From Ruminococcus turbiniformis (GTDB lineage Bacteria; Bacillota; Clostridia; Lachnospirales; Lachnospiraceae), in the NCBI RefSeq assembly GCF_020687545.1, contig NZ_JAJEQX010000001.1, positions 1 through 64,000 of the forward strand: 64,000 nucleotides of DNA, read 5' to 3'. Shown piece after piece: positions 41,642 through 50,571 of this stretch; position 1 is the stretch's first letter, and the number at the start of each line of letters is the position of its first letter. Below the pieces are notes generated by a model. The model was not told where the DNA came from and did not search any database. It saw only the letters and a program-made list of their open reading frames with translations. A program made the translations under genes and the position numbers.

Positions 41642-42988
41642 TTACTGCTGCTGCCGCAGTTCATTGCCGAAACGTGTGTACTGCGGCATCCACGCAAGCC
41701 TCACGGTTCCGATCGGGCCGTTTCTCTGTTTTGCAATAATGATTTCCGCGATGTTCTTATCTTCCGTATCCGGGTTATAATAGTCATCGCGGTAAATAAA
41801 CATACATACGTCGGCGTCCTGCTCGATCGCTCCCGACTCACGCAGGTCGGAGAGCATCGGACGCTTGTCGGTTCTCTGCTCCACCGCACGGCTTAACTGC
41901 GACAGAGCGATCACGGGAACATTGAGCTCACGGGCCAGTCCTTTTAAGGAACGGGAGATCTCGGAGATCTCCTGCTGACGGCTCTCGTTCTTTCTCCCGC
42001 CGCTTCCGCTCATAAGCTGCAGGTAGTCGATGATAATCAGATCAAGTCCCTGCTCCAGCTTATATTTTCTGCACTTTGAGCGCATCTCCGAGATCGAGAT
42101 ACCCGACGTATCGTCTATGATCATTCTGGAATTTCCGATGGTGCCTGCACCTTCGATCAGTTTCTCCCAGTCCGTATCTGTCAGATTTCCCGTTCTTAAA
42201 ACCTGGGCGTCCACGTGGGACTCCAGAGAAAAGAGACGGTTTACGAGCTGTTCCTTTGACATCTCGAGACTGAAGATCGCCACCGCCAGATTCTGGCGGA
42301 ACGCCACATGCTGGGCGATATTGAGCACGAACGCCGTCTTTCCCATAGACGGTCTCGCCGCGATCAGCACCAGGTCCGAACGCTGAAGCCCCGACAGCTT
42401 GTAATCCAGATCGATGAATCCGGTTGGGATTCCCGTTACATTTCCTTTTGTCTTGGACGCTTTCTCGATCACATCGAGGGCATTCAGAACAACCTGCTTT
42501 ATCGGAACATACTCCTGAGAGTTTCCGTGCTCTACAAGTTCAAACACCTGTTTCTCCGTCCTCTCCAGAATCTCTTCCAGAGGCTGGTTCTCAAGATAAC
42601 AGGTGTTGGCGATTTCTTCATTGATTCGGATCAGTCTGCGAAGAATCGCCTTGTCTTTGACGATCTCCGCATAATACTTCACATTCGCGGACGTCTGCGT
42701 CCCCACGAGAAGCTCCCGGGCATATTCCATGCTGCTTACTTCCGGGGGAACGTCCTTTTCCTTGAGATGCTCCTGAAGGGTAATCAGATCAACCGGCTTT
42801 CCCGCCCGGAACAGATCGACAACGGCGTCAAACAGGATGCCGTATGCCGTCTGATAGAAGTCCTCGCCCGTGAGTATCTCCGACGCAGTCATGACAGCGT
42901 CCTTATTCATCAGCATCGCCCCGAGCACTGCCTGTTCCGCTTCAATGCTGTGTGGCGGTATCCGTTTCATTGCCGCTTCCATATCCAT
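41642..42988 (-). CDS. dnaB: Replicative DNA helicase
   Basis: A 448-residue hexameric helicase that unwinds DNA at the fork. The N-terminal primase-interaction domain starts RIPPHSIEAEQAVLGAML, the RecA core has Walker A AARPSMGKTAF near residue 211, Walker B LIIIDYLQLMSG near residue 316, and SRAVEQRTDKRPMLSDLRESG and EQDADVCMFIYRDDYY near the end. No intein interrupts the core. It follows rplI by 13 bases in the conserved gdpP-rplI-dnaB order of Firmicutes. Confidence 0.97.
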   Translation of the reverse strand: MDMEAAMKRIPPHSIEAEQAVLGAMLMNKDAVMTASEILTGEDFYQTAYGILFDAVVDLFRAGKPVDLITLQEHLKEKDVPPEVSSMEYARELLVGTQTSANVKYYAEIVKDKAILRRLIRINEEIANTCYLENQPLEEILERTEKQVFELVEHGNSQEYVPIKQVVLNALDVIEKASKTKGNVTGIPTGFIDLDYKLSGLQRSDLVLIAARPSMGKTAFVLNIAQHVAFRQNLAVAIFSLEMSKEQLVNRLFSLESHVDAQVLRTGNLTDTDWEKLIEGAGTIGNSRMIIDDTSGISISEMRSKCRKYKLEQGLDLIIIDYLQLMSGSGGRKNESRQQEISEISRSLKGLARELNVPVIALSQLSRAVEQRTDKRPMLSDLRESGAIEQDADVCMFIYRDDYYNPDTEDKNIAEIIIAKQRNGPIGTVRLAWMPQYTRFGNELRQQQ

Positions 42989-43001
42989 AGCGAATATCCC
43001 C

Positions 43002-43451
43002 TTACGCTTCTTCTTTTACAACCACTTTCAGTTCCGCGGTGACTTCCGGGTGAAGTTTCACTTTTACAATATGTGTTCCAAGAGACTTGATGGGCTCTTT
43101 TAACTGGATCTTTTTCTTGTCCACCGCAAGTTTCATCTGATCGCTGACTGCCTCCGCAATCTCCTTGCCGGACACCGACCCGAAGGCACGTCCGCCCTCT
43201 CCTACTTTGATGGACAGTTCCACCTGGCCCTCAGCCAGCTCCGCAGCCAGCTTCTTCGCGGCGTCAAGGTTCTCCTGCGCTACTTTTTTCTCATTGTTCT
43301 TCTGAAGCTTCAGGTCGTTTAAGTTCTTTCCCGTAGCCTCAACACCCATCTTCTTCGGCAGAATAAAGTTTCTGGCGTAACCGTCGTTCACACTGACGAT
43401 ATCGCCCTTTTTCCCGAGAGATTTTACATCCTGCAGTAAAATAACTTTCAT
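43002..43451 (-). CDS. rplI: 50S ribosomal protein L9
   Basis: A 149-residue ribosomal protein with the N-terminal motif [19 protein letters not shown] and [20 protein letters not shown], a long connecting helix and a C-terminal RNA-binding domain (about 80-149). Length and start fit the family. Three bases separate it from the gdpP stop, and dnaB starts 13 bases downstream. Confidence 0.98.
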   Translation of the reverse strand: MKVILLQDVKSLGKKGDIVSVNDGYARNFILPKKMGVEATGKNLNDLKLQKNNEKKVAQENLDAAKKLAAELAEGQVELSIKVGEGGRAFGSVSGKEIAEAVSDQMKLAVDKKKIQLKEPIKSLGTHIVKVKLHPEVTAELKVVVKEEA

Positions 43452-43454
43452 CTT

Positions 43455-45503
43455 CTATATATCTCCTTCCTCAATCATCTGGTCTATCGTCGCTTTCAGC
43501 GCACTGATCGCCTCCGGCATATTTGTATGGTCGAACTGTGCGCCCGCGGAGTTGATATGTCCGCCGCCGCCCAGTTTCTCGGCGATAATCTGCACGTTCA
43601 CCTCATCGATGGAGCGTGCGCTCAAATAGATCTTGCCCTCATACTCTGTGAGCACGAAGGACGCCTTGATGCCGCTGATATCCAGAAGCTCGTTGGCTGC
43701 CTGCGCTCCCAGCACGGTCGGACTGTCAATGTCGCTCGGGCACTCTGCAATGGCAAACTCGTCGCGGTAAACCTCCGCTTTCCGCATTGCCTCCGCCTTT
43801 GCCCTGTATGATTCCATGTCATCCCGGAACATCTTGCGCACGCGGGTGATATCCGCACCGCATCTGCGCAGGAACGCCGCGGCCTCGAAAGTCCGCACTC
43901 CTGTCCGGTTCATGAAGTTTCTCGTATCAATCATAACGCCTGCATAGAGGCAGTCTGCCTCCACAGACGGGATTTTCACGTCATCTGCAATGTACTGCAG
44001 CACTTCCGCAACCATCTCGCATGTTGACGAAGAATACGGCTCCACATAGGAGAGAACTGCGTTCTCAATCACATTGCTGCCCTGCCGGTGGTGGTCAAGC
44101 ACAGCGATCATCCTGGATCGTTTGAGAAGCTCCGGGCACTCCGTCATCTGAGGCTTGTTCGTATCCACCACGATCACCATTGTATTGTCGGAGATGTAGT
44201 CGAGCGCCTGCTCCGATGTCAGGAAAATATCGTCCTCGTACGCCGGGCTCTCCGCGATCTCATCGTAGAGCGGACGCACGGACTCGGTCACAGTGTTGAT
44301 GACAATATGCGCCTTCTTCTCCAGGCTTACCGCCGCCCTGTAAATTCCCATGCATGCGCCGAAAGAATCCGGATCCGCGATTTTGTGCCCCATGACCATG
44401 ACCTGATCCTTTGTCACAATAAACTCACGGAGTGCCTCCGCCTTGACGCGGGCCTTTACACGGGTATTCTTTGCGGTCTGTTCTTTCTTTCCGCCGAAAT
44501 AGGTGATACCGTTGCAGTCCTTGATCACGGCCTGATCGCCGCCGCGCGCCAGCGCAAGATCAATCGCCACACGGGCATACTGATAGCTCAGAGCGTAAGT
44601 CGCCGTGTTCAGTCCCAGACCGATGCTCAGCGTGGCTGAACGGGCATTTCCGATATTGACCTGCTTGACTTCCTCGAGAAGGGAGAACCGGTCCTCCGCA
44701 ATTCTTCTGTAGCTCTCCTTGCGGATGACGATAAAGTATTTATCCTTCTCCATCTTCTTCACGATACCGTCCACATCACCGATATACTTGTTGATCTTCC
44801 TGTCAATCAGTGCCACGAGCAGTGACTGGCGCACCTCCTCGACACTCTCCATCACTTCGTCATAGTTGTCGATATAGATCAGTCCGGCGATCATCCGCTG
44901 GTCTTCATTCTCGCGGATGTAGGCGTTCAGTTCCGTCACATCCTGCAGCGATACCGCCACAAAGTATTCTTCCTCCGCAGGGATCTGCAGAAGTTCCTCT
45001 TTCTCGCTGAACCCTTCAAAGGACACTCTTCTTAGCTCGGCCTGGTAGTTTCTGTCCCTGTAAGTCACTTCCAGTTCCGAGTGTCCGATATCCCCTTTCG
45101 GGAATACCCCCGGATAGAGCTCAGGTATAACCCTGTGAAGATATTTTTCTTTTCTCGGTCCCTCCGACAGAGCGGCGAAAGCGTCGTTCATCCAGAGAAT
45201 ACGGCCGTCCTCCAGGACGACAGCATAAGGAACCGGCAGTTCTTTGAGAAGCGTATTCTCAATCCCCTTGTACTGCGCAGAGAACTGAATCAGGTCCGCC
45301 AGGATCAGAGACCGGTTGTAAAAATACAGGCCGCAGGCAATTCCCAGGTAAAGCACGATACATACGGTCATAATCAGACCGGCCTTCCGGTCGATCACAT
45401 ACAGCCATATGTCCATTGCCACAAGCAGAACTGTCATAATGAGCGGCCAGTTCATGTACATCCTGAGCTGGCCTTTTAAACGCATTCTGTTCTTCTTTTT
45501 CAT
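43455..45503 (-). CDS. gdpP: Cyclic-di-AMP phosphodiesterase GdpP
   Basis: A 682-residue membrane phosphodiesterase that hydrolyses cyclic-di-AMP. Two N-terminal membrane spans (about 15-60), a PAS-like domain, a degenerate GGDEF domain, then DHH (about 340-500) and DHHA1 domains (about 590-680). Metal motifs include MGHKIADPDSFGACMG, IVVDTNKPQ and AVLDHHRQGSN; the end has LGGGGHINSAGAQF. The degenerate GGDEF lacks its catalytic signature, as usual for GdpP. ATG 45503 follows a GAGG site; the frame upstream is leader. c-di-AMP controls potassium, osmotic and wall homeostasis. Confidence 0.95.
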   Translation of the reverse strand: MKKKNRMRLKGQLRMYMNWPLIMTVLLVAMDIWLYVIDRKAGLIMTVCIVLYLGIACGLYFYNRSLILADLIQFSAQYKGIENTLLKELPVPYAVVLEDGRILWMNDAFAALSEGPRKEKYLHRVIPELYPGVFPKGDIGHSELEVTYRDRNYQAELRRVSFEGFSEKEELLQIPAEEEYFVAVSLQDVTELNAYIRENEDQRMIAGLIYIDNYDEVMESVEEVRQSLLVALIDRKINKYIGDVDGIVKKMEKDKYFIVIRKESYRRIAEDRFSLLEEVKQVNIGNARSATLSIGLGLNTATYALSYQYARVAIDLALARGGDQAVIKDCNGITYFGGKKEQTAKNTRVKARVKAEALREFIVTKDQVMVMGHKIADPDSFGACMGIYRAAVSLEKKAHIVINTVTESVRPLYDEIAESPAYEDDIFLTSEQALDYISDNTMVIVVDTNKPQMTECPELLKRSRMIAVLDHHRQGSNVIENAVLSYVEPYSSSTCEMVAEVLQYIADDVKIPSVEADCLYAGVMIDTRNFMNRTGVRTFEAAAFLRRCGADITRVRKMFRDDMESYRAKAEAMRKAEVYRDEFAIAECPSDIDSPTVLGAQAANELLDISGIKASFVLTEYEGKIYLSARSIDEVNVQIIAEKLGGGGHINSAGAQFDHTNMPEAISALKATIDQMIEEGDI

Positions 45504-45594
45504 ACATACTACCTCATCCGCACCCGGTTCGGGGCGCGCACAACGATTGTTTATGAAAGCTGATAAAACCAATCTGCCAACGTTACAATGATTT

Positions 45595-45623
45595 ATTATA
45601 CCATCTTTTCAGATTATATTCCA
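45595..45623 (-). promoter_or_regulatory. Promoter of gdpP-rplI-dnaB
   Basis: Minus-strand TATAAT at 45595-45600 with TGGAAT at 45618-45623, spacing 17. It is 92 bases before the gdpP ATG. Confidence 0.5.
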
Positions 45624-45650
45624 CTATTAAATCAAAGCACAGACTTCCGT

Positions 45651-46454
45651 TCACCTGCCGCAGTTTCTTCTCAGAAATTCAAGCGCTTTTCCCGCATCTT
45701 TCTCAAAGTTTTCCGTATATGCCTCACAGCTGATCCGCCCGTTATATCCGATTTTTTCAAGCGCCAAGAAAAACGATGCGTAATCCGCCTCGCTCTCATC
45801 CGCGGGGAACGCTCTCCCTGCCGGATTCGCAATGTGCGTATGGCACAGTTTTCCCCTTCCGAATTTCAGAAGGTGCTCTGCCGGCTCCGCCTCCACGGCC
45901 ATGTGATAAAAATCCACCAGCATTTTCACTGCCGGCGACGCGACATCTGCCGCCAGGCGGCATCCTTCTTCATAGGTGTTGATCAGGTTACTCTCTGCTT
46001 TCCGCACCGGTTCAATAAGCACTGTAATATGATGTTTCTCCGCAAGCGTTCCAAGTTCTCTTAAAAACTCTGCCAGACGTTCATATCCCTCTTCCGGGGA
46101 AACGCCCTCCGGCACGCTTCTGACCGGCCCGCTTCCGAATCCGGTGTACTCCACGCCCAGCGCCTGGGCGCGCTCCAGTCCCCTTCCGGCATATTCAAGC
46201 GCTTTCCGGGGATCTGCGTCTTCCCCGATGAGCCGAAGCTCGCCGGGGCAAAAATTGTTGCACGTCTCGCAGCGGACTCCCGAAGCGTCCACCGCCCGTT
46301 TCAGCTCTCTGAACTCCTCCGCTCCCATCGTGGAGATCTGGGCCAGCGGCAGTTCCACATAATCATACCCCAGCTCTGCCAGGGTATGAATCTTTTCAAT
46401 TCCGGTCCCGCCGGGCTCTGACGCGACCATATTCAGACAACATCCAAATCTCAT
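45651..46454 (-). CDS. Sugar phosphate isomerase/epimerase-like TIM barrel protein
   Basis: A 267-residue xylose-isomerase-like TIM barrel of the AP-endonuclease-2/ketose 3-epimerase superfamily. The expected metal ligands occur in order: IEPV near residue 148, VDFYHM near residue 184, HTHIANP near residue 211 and SCEAY near residue 243. Substrates in this family range from ketoses to inositols, so the function is open. The gene follows the large flavoprotein fusion by 14 bases and is presumably co-transcribed, though a functional link is unclear. Confidence 0.82.
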   Translation of the reverse strand: MRFGCCLNMVASEPGGTGIEKIHTLAELGYDYVELPLAQISTMGAEEFRELKRAVDASGVRCETCNNFCPGELRLIGEDADPRKALEYAGRGLERAQALGVEYTGFGSGPVRSVPEGVSPEEGYERLAEFLRELGTLAEKHHITVLIEPVRKAESNLINTYEEGCRLAADVASPAVKMLVDFYHMAVEAEPAEHLLKFGRGKLCHTHIANPAGRAFPADESEADYASFFLALEKIGYNGRISCEAYTENFEKDAGKALEFLRRNCGR

Positions 46455-46468
46455 AATCTTCTCTCTTC

Positions 46469-49051
46469 TCAGCAGGTTGCTCCGCCCTTCATATGCTTCT
46501 GCGCCCTGATATTCTCCTCTTTTCTTTCCAGCAGATCGTCGGACAGTAGCTGCTCCTGCACGTTCTCGAACCCGATCCTCGCCACCGTATCTGCAAAACG
46601 CTCTCCGGTGATTCCCTGCTCGCGGAACAGAAGGATCGCCTTTTCCACAACAGCCAGCACCTCGTCCTTATCGGTAAACACCTTGTCCAGATATCTGCCC
46701 TGGGCCACTTTCTTGCCCCAGCGTCCGCCGATATAGATGCGGTATCCGTTCGTATAGTCTTCCACTGCATGGAACGGACATTTTCCTATACACCTTCCGC
46801 AGTGATTGCATGCGCTGTCATCAATCGTGATTTTTCCGTCTGCAAGCTTCGCCACCTGGATCGGACAGTTGTTCTCGACCTGACATACTTTGCACCCGCG
46901 GCATTTCTCCAGGTCAATCTGAGGCACTCTCTGCCCGATAATTCCAAGATCATTAAGATCCGGCTTCACGCAGTTGTTCGGGCATCCGCCAACGGCAATC
47001 TTGAACTTGTGCGGAAGCTTCACTTCCCTGTATCCGTGGTAGAATCTCTCGTGGATCTCCTCGGAGAGGGCAAAGGTATCGATCAGTCCGTACTGGCATG
47101 TCGTTCCCTTACAGGATACGACCGGGCGCACCTTAGAACCGGTTCCTCCGGTCTCAAGTCCTGCCTGCATCAAATACTCTCTGAGCGGCTCTATATTGTC
47201 GAACGGAACCCCCTGAATCTCCATTGTCAGACGGGAGGTCATCGTCACCTCTCCGCTTCCGTATTTCTCTGAAGCTTCCGCGATCACTCTGGCTTCTTCC
47301 GCCGTGATCTTTCCGTTTCTCGTAATCACACGGCCGTTGAACTTATCCGGTGTCCTCTTATCCTTTAAGAATCCCAGCGCCTTTACCCGGGTCTCCTCCT
47401 CTTTGGACACCGGAGCATCTCCGTTTTCCACCTTCACATCATTAAAGAATGTCGCGCCTTCAAGAACCACCGTATTCTCATAACCGTAATAGCGCATCCT
47501 GTTCTGAAGGAAGTAGGCTCTTCTGCCTCTCGCACAGACAAGGAGCAGCTTTTCCTTTTTGTCAAGTCCTTCAATCTCGCCTCTCACCTGCGCAAGGTTC
47601 ACATAGAACGCCCCGCGGATCGCAGGTTCAGGCTGCACGTCTACCACACGGTATCCTTTTGCCTTTCCCGCCGCGTATTCCGCCGGAGTCATGCTGACAA
47701 AGGTGCCGTCCAGCTTGTTTATCAGCACATAAACCGCCTGCACGAACGGGTGGATTGCCGTGGAAAACGGCGGTGCATACGCGAAGTCCGCGTTCTCAAA
47801 ATCTTCCAGCACGGCGCCCATATTGATGCCCATCACCGCGATGTCGATCATCTTGTCCACTTCTCCCGGGCCAAACACCTGAACTCCGAGCAGTTTCCTC
47901 GTCGCCCGGTCCGCGATCAGCTTTGTGATAAAGAACGAGGAATCGGGATAATAGTGCGCCTTGTCGTCCGACGGCACAAGCACGGTCTCTACGTCGTACC
48001 CTGCTTCCCTCGCCTGTTCTTCGGTAAGTCCGGTTCGCCCGACATTCAGCCCCGGCAGCTTCACAATTCCGGTTCCGAGCACGCCGGGATAGGACTTCTG
48101 CGCTCCCGCAAGAATCTGCGCGAGAGTACGTCCTTCCATGTTTGCAGAAGATCCCATGGGCGACCACTGCCTCTTTCCCGTAATCCGGTTTGTGACCATC
48201 ACGCAGTCGCCCGCCGCATACACGTCTTCCAGGCTTGTCTTCATCTGATTGTCCACAAGAATCGTTCCCTTGGACATCTCAATGCCGGAATCGTTTAAAA
48301 ACTCCGTATTCGGCCGGATTCCGGCAGCCATAATAAGCATCTCGCAGGCAAGTGTTCCCGCTGACGTCTTGACTCCGCTCACCCGTTCTGTCCCGAGAAT
48401 CTTCTCGGCACTCGTTCCCGTGATCACGCGCACCCCTTCATTGAGCAGATGCTTTTTGGCGTAAGCCGCCATCTCAGGATCCAGAATATTCGGAAGGATC
48501 TGCGGTGCGAAATCGATCACTGTCACGCTGATTCCCTTTGCCTTTAAGTTCTCGGCTGCCTCAAGTCCGATAAATCCGGCGCCGATCACAACCGCCTTTT
48601 TCACTCCGTTTTCGTCCGCGTATGTACGGATTGCTTCCGCGTCGTCCGGAGTCCGCATTGTAAACACGCCCGGCAGCTCCGCCCCCTCAACCGGGAGTTT
48701 TGACGCGGACGCCCCGACCGCGATAACAAGTTTGTCGTAGGGACAGGCCTCCGTGTTTCCGGTCTGCACATCTTTTACCGTCACTTCTTTTTTCGCCGCG
48801 TCGAGGGCCACCGCTTCCTTGCCCGTGCGCACTTCCACTCCGGTGAGTCCGGAATATTTCTGCGGGGTGTTTACAATCAGTTCGTCCCGGCTTTCGATCA
48901 TACCTCCCACATAGTAGGGCAGACCGCAGCCTGCATAGGAGATATCCTGATCTCTTGTAATGACTGTCACCTCAATGCTTCTGTCCTCTCTCTTTAATTT
49001 TGCCGCGGTTTTCGTTCCCGCTGCCACGCCGCCAATGATCAATACCTTCAT
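46469..49051 (-). CDS. CoA-disulfide reductase / rhodanese / siroheme-nitrite-sulfite reductase-like fusion
   Basis: An 860-residue fusion. Residues 1-440 form an FAD/NAD(P)H disulfide reductase of the CoA-disulfide reductase type, with the active cysteine in YAGCGLPYY near residue 43. Residues 455-550 are a rhodanese domain with the persulfide-forming cysteine in LLVCARGRRAY. From about residue 595 a sulfite/nitrite reductase half-domain begins, with candidate siroheme/cluster cysteines SCKGTTC and GGCPNNC, followed by two [4Fe-4S] motifs (CRGCKVCQVENNCP, CNHCGRCIGKCP). It should reduce polysulfide, persulfide or sulfite. ATG 49051 follows GGAGGG; a promoter at 49134-49161 excludes a longer start. 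Confidence 0.88.
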   Translation of the reverse strand: MKVLIIGGVAAGTKTAAKLKREDRSIEVTVITRDQDISYAGCGLPYYVGGMIESRDELIVNTPQKYSGLTGVEVRTGKEAVALDAAKKEVTVKDVQTGNTEACPYDKLVIAVGASASKLPVEGAELPGVFTMRTPDDAEAIRTYADENGVKKAVVIGAGFIGLEAAENLKAKGISVTVIDFAPQILPNILDPEMAAYAKKHLLNEGVRVITGTSAEKILGTERVSGVKTSAGTLACEMLIMAAGIRPNTEFLNDSGIEMSKGTILVDNQMKTSLEDVYAAGDCVMVTNRITGKRQWSPMGSSANMEGRTLAQILAGAQKSYPGVLGTGIVKLPGLNVGRTGLTEEQAREAGYDVETVLVPSDDKAHYYPDSSFFITKLIADRATRKLLGVQVFGPGEVDKMIDIAVMGINMGAVLEDFENADFAYAPPFSTAIHPFVQAVYVLINKLDGTFVSMTPAEYAAGKAKGYRVVDVQPEPAIRGAFYVNLAQVRGEIEGLDKKEKLLLVCARGRRAYFLQNRMRYYGYENTVVLEGATFFNDVKVENGDAPVSKEEETRVKALGFLKDKRTPDKFNGRVITRNGKITAEEARVIAEASEKYGSGEVTMTSRLTMEIQGVPFDNIEPLREYLMQAGLETGGTGSKVRPVVSCKGTTCQYGLIDTFALSEEIHERFYHGYREVKLPHKFKIAVGGCPNNCVKPDLNDLGIIGQRVPQIDLEKCRGCKVCQVENNCPIQVAKLADGKITIDDSACNHCGRCIGKCPFHAVEDYTNGYRIYIGGRWGKKVAQGRYLDKVFTDKDEVLAVVEKAILLFREQGITGERFADTVARIGFENVQEQLLSDDLLERKEENIRAQKHMKGGATC

Positions 49052-49133
49052 GCGTTTCCCTCCTCTTCCTTTTTTTCTGCTGCAGAAAACAACTCTGGAT
49101 CCGTTTAATCCGCACACATCCGATTCTGACTTA

Positions 49134-49161
49134 AGTATACCTCTTTGAGACCATATGTCAA
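49134..49161 (-). promoter_or_regulatory. Promoter of the sulfur-reductase fusion
   Basis: Minus-strand TTGACA (49156-49161) and TATACT (49134-49139) with a 16-base spacer, 83 bases before the ATG. Confidence 0.75.
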
Positions 49162-49162
49162 T

Positions 49163-49205
49163 AAAGCAAAACAGCACCGATCCGCTGGAAATGGATCAGT
49201 ACTGT
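49163..49205 (-). terminator. Terminator after the J-domain gene
   Basis: Arms 49193-49205 and 49171-49183 pair at 11 of 13 positions; TTTTGCTTT follows on the minus strand. It lies directly before the promoter of the sulfur-reductase fusion gene. Confidence 0.65.
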
Positions 49206-49231
49206 TCACATTCTCACGTATATACCGGTAT

Positions 49232-50014
49232 TTACATATAATAATATCCCTGTCCGCCGCAGCAAAGTCCTCCGCTGCAGCAGATATTGCACAGAATGTT
49301 CGCCGCGCACAGCTTGATGCAGCAGCTGGAATCAAATGTTCCGTAGTAGCCGAACGGGCTCTGCCGCTGCTGATACCAGCTTTCACCGTTCTGAAGCCGC
49401 TGAAGCAGCATCTGGTACTGCGCATTGTCAGGCTCCAGCCGGACGGCCTCCTTTGCGTGCTCGAGCGCCGTCACATTATTGCCCAGCCCGGAATTGGCCG
49501 AGGCGCTGTAGAAATACCAGAGTGCGCTTCTCTCTTTTATTCCGTTCAGGACATTGAGCGCCTCGCTGTAGTGCCCGCTCCTGATATAGTTTGCCGCAGC
49601 CCGCAGATGGATGTCCTCCTCTGTCTGGCCCGCATTCTGATTTCCGCCCGTGCCCTGGTTACCGAACGGATCGTAGCCTCCAAAGCCTCCGAACCCTCCG
49701 AACGGACCATAGCCGCCGAACGGGCCGTAATCGCTGTAATCATTGTATCCGCCATATCCGCTTCCGGAACTGCCGCTTCCTCCGTAGGACGCTCCGTTTC
49801 CGGCGCCGGCAGAGGAGTACCCTCTCTGGCGTTCATCCATGATCTGCTGATACGCCTGCTGTATCTCTTTAAATTTTGCTTCTGCCTCCTCTTTATGAGG
49901 ATTGTTGATATTCGCATCCGGATGATACTTTCTGCTCAGCCTTCGGTAGGCTTTCTTGATCTCATCCTCAGATGCGTTTCTGTCCACACCGAGTATACTG
50001 TATGGATCTGTCAT
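49232..50014 (-). CDS. J-domain protein with repeat region and cysteine-rich tail
   Basis: A 260-residue protein. Residues 3-65 are a J domain with the HPD motif in SRKYHPDAN, which stimulates DnaK-type ATPases. A Gly/Ser/Tyr-rich linker (about 70-130, many GYGGF-like repeats) follows, then a TPR-like helical region (about 135-220) and a C-terminal tail with nine cysteines in about 24 residues ([22 protein letters not shown]). It lacks the DnaJ zinc domain and peptide-binding domain, so it is not the housekeeping DnaJ. The cysteine tail could bind metal or be lipid-modified (inference). Confidence 0.8.
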   Translation of the reverse strand: MTDPYSILGVDRNASEDEIKKAYRRLSRKYHPDANINNPHKEEAEAKFKEIQQAYQQIMDERQRGYSSAGAGNGASYGGSGSSGSGYGGYNDYSDYGPFGGYGPFGGFGGFGGYDPFGNQGTGGNQNAGQTEEDIHLRAAANYIRSGHYSEALNVLNGIKERSALWYFYSASANSGLGNNVTALEHAKEAVRLEPDNAQYQMLLQRLQNGESWYQQRQSPFGYYGTFDSSCCIKLCAANILCNICCSGGLCCGGQGYYYM

Positions 50015-50053
50015 GTGTTCCTTCTCCCTCCGTTTTCCGGTTATCCGACGGCG

Positions 50054-50461
50054 TCAGCTCTTTTTAATAAAAGTAGTGCCGCACTTCGGACAACGGACTT
50101 CTATCTTTCCTTTTCCACGCGGTATTCGTATCTTCTGTCTGCAGGACGGACATGTATATATATGATATATTCTGCGCTGCTTCCAGATATTTTTCTGGTT
50201 CTGGAAAAAGTTTCTTATCCCTGAAGTTTTGGAGAGGAACGATTGATTTTCCGCATAACGCTTTGAAATGTTTTTTGAAAACATCCTGAAATAACAGTAG
50301 ATCACCATCACCCAGCCGAGCAGGTATGCAGCCGACCCGAGCACACTGCTGCCAAAGAACAATGACACAAACACAAGGACAAGTCCTGCGATAAGAAGAA
50401 ATCTGGAGAACTGGTCCACCCCGTATCTTCCCTGCATAAAACGAGCTAATCTTTCTTTCAT
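50054..50461 (-). CDS. Small membrane protein with C-terminal zinc ribbon
   Basis: A 135-residue protein. One or two hydrophobic spans lie at about residues 18-60, and a C-terminal zinc ribbon (CPSC...CPKC, about 105-130) is clear. The first part resembles uncharacterised Firmicutes membrane proteins. I choose ATG 50461, preceded by AAGGA at a 9-base spacing. A perfect hairpin at 50487-50512 lies just upstream of the ribosome binding site. The J-domain gene follows 39 bases after the stop, so the two may be co-transcribed. Confidence 0.65.
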   Translation of the reverse strand: MKERLARFMQGRYGVDQFSRFLLIAGLVLVFVSLFFGSSVLGSAAYLLGWVMVIYCYFRMFSKNISKRYAENQSFLSKTSGIRNFFQNQKNIWKQRRIYHIYTCPSCRQKIRIPRGKGKIEVRCPKCGTTFIKKS

Positions 50462-50486
50462 ATTCATCCATCCTTCTGATATTGCC

Positions 50487-50512
50487 GGCGCCGGCACGTA
50501 TATACCGGCGCC
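50487..50512 (-). promoter_or_regulatory. GC-rich hairpin in the leader of the zinc-ribbon gene
   Basis: GGCGCCGG (50487-50494) and CCGGCGCC (50505-50512) are perfect inverted arms with a 10-base loop, 15-20 bases before the ribosome binding site. It has no T-run on the minus strand, so it is not a terminator. A role in translation control is only possible. Confidence 0.4.
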
Positions 50513-50571
50513 CAAATGTGATACAGGATATATTTTCCTCCGTTTTTCCCTCAAAGTCAATTAAAATCCTA

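Noticed and set aside
41642-42988. Possible intein in dnaB
   Set aside because: The RecA core is continuous at 448 residues with Walker A, Walker B and the sensor loop in normal spacing.
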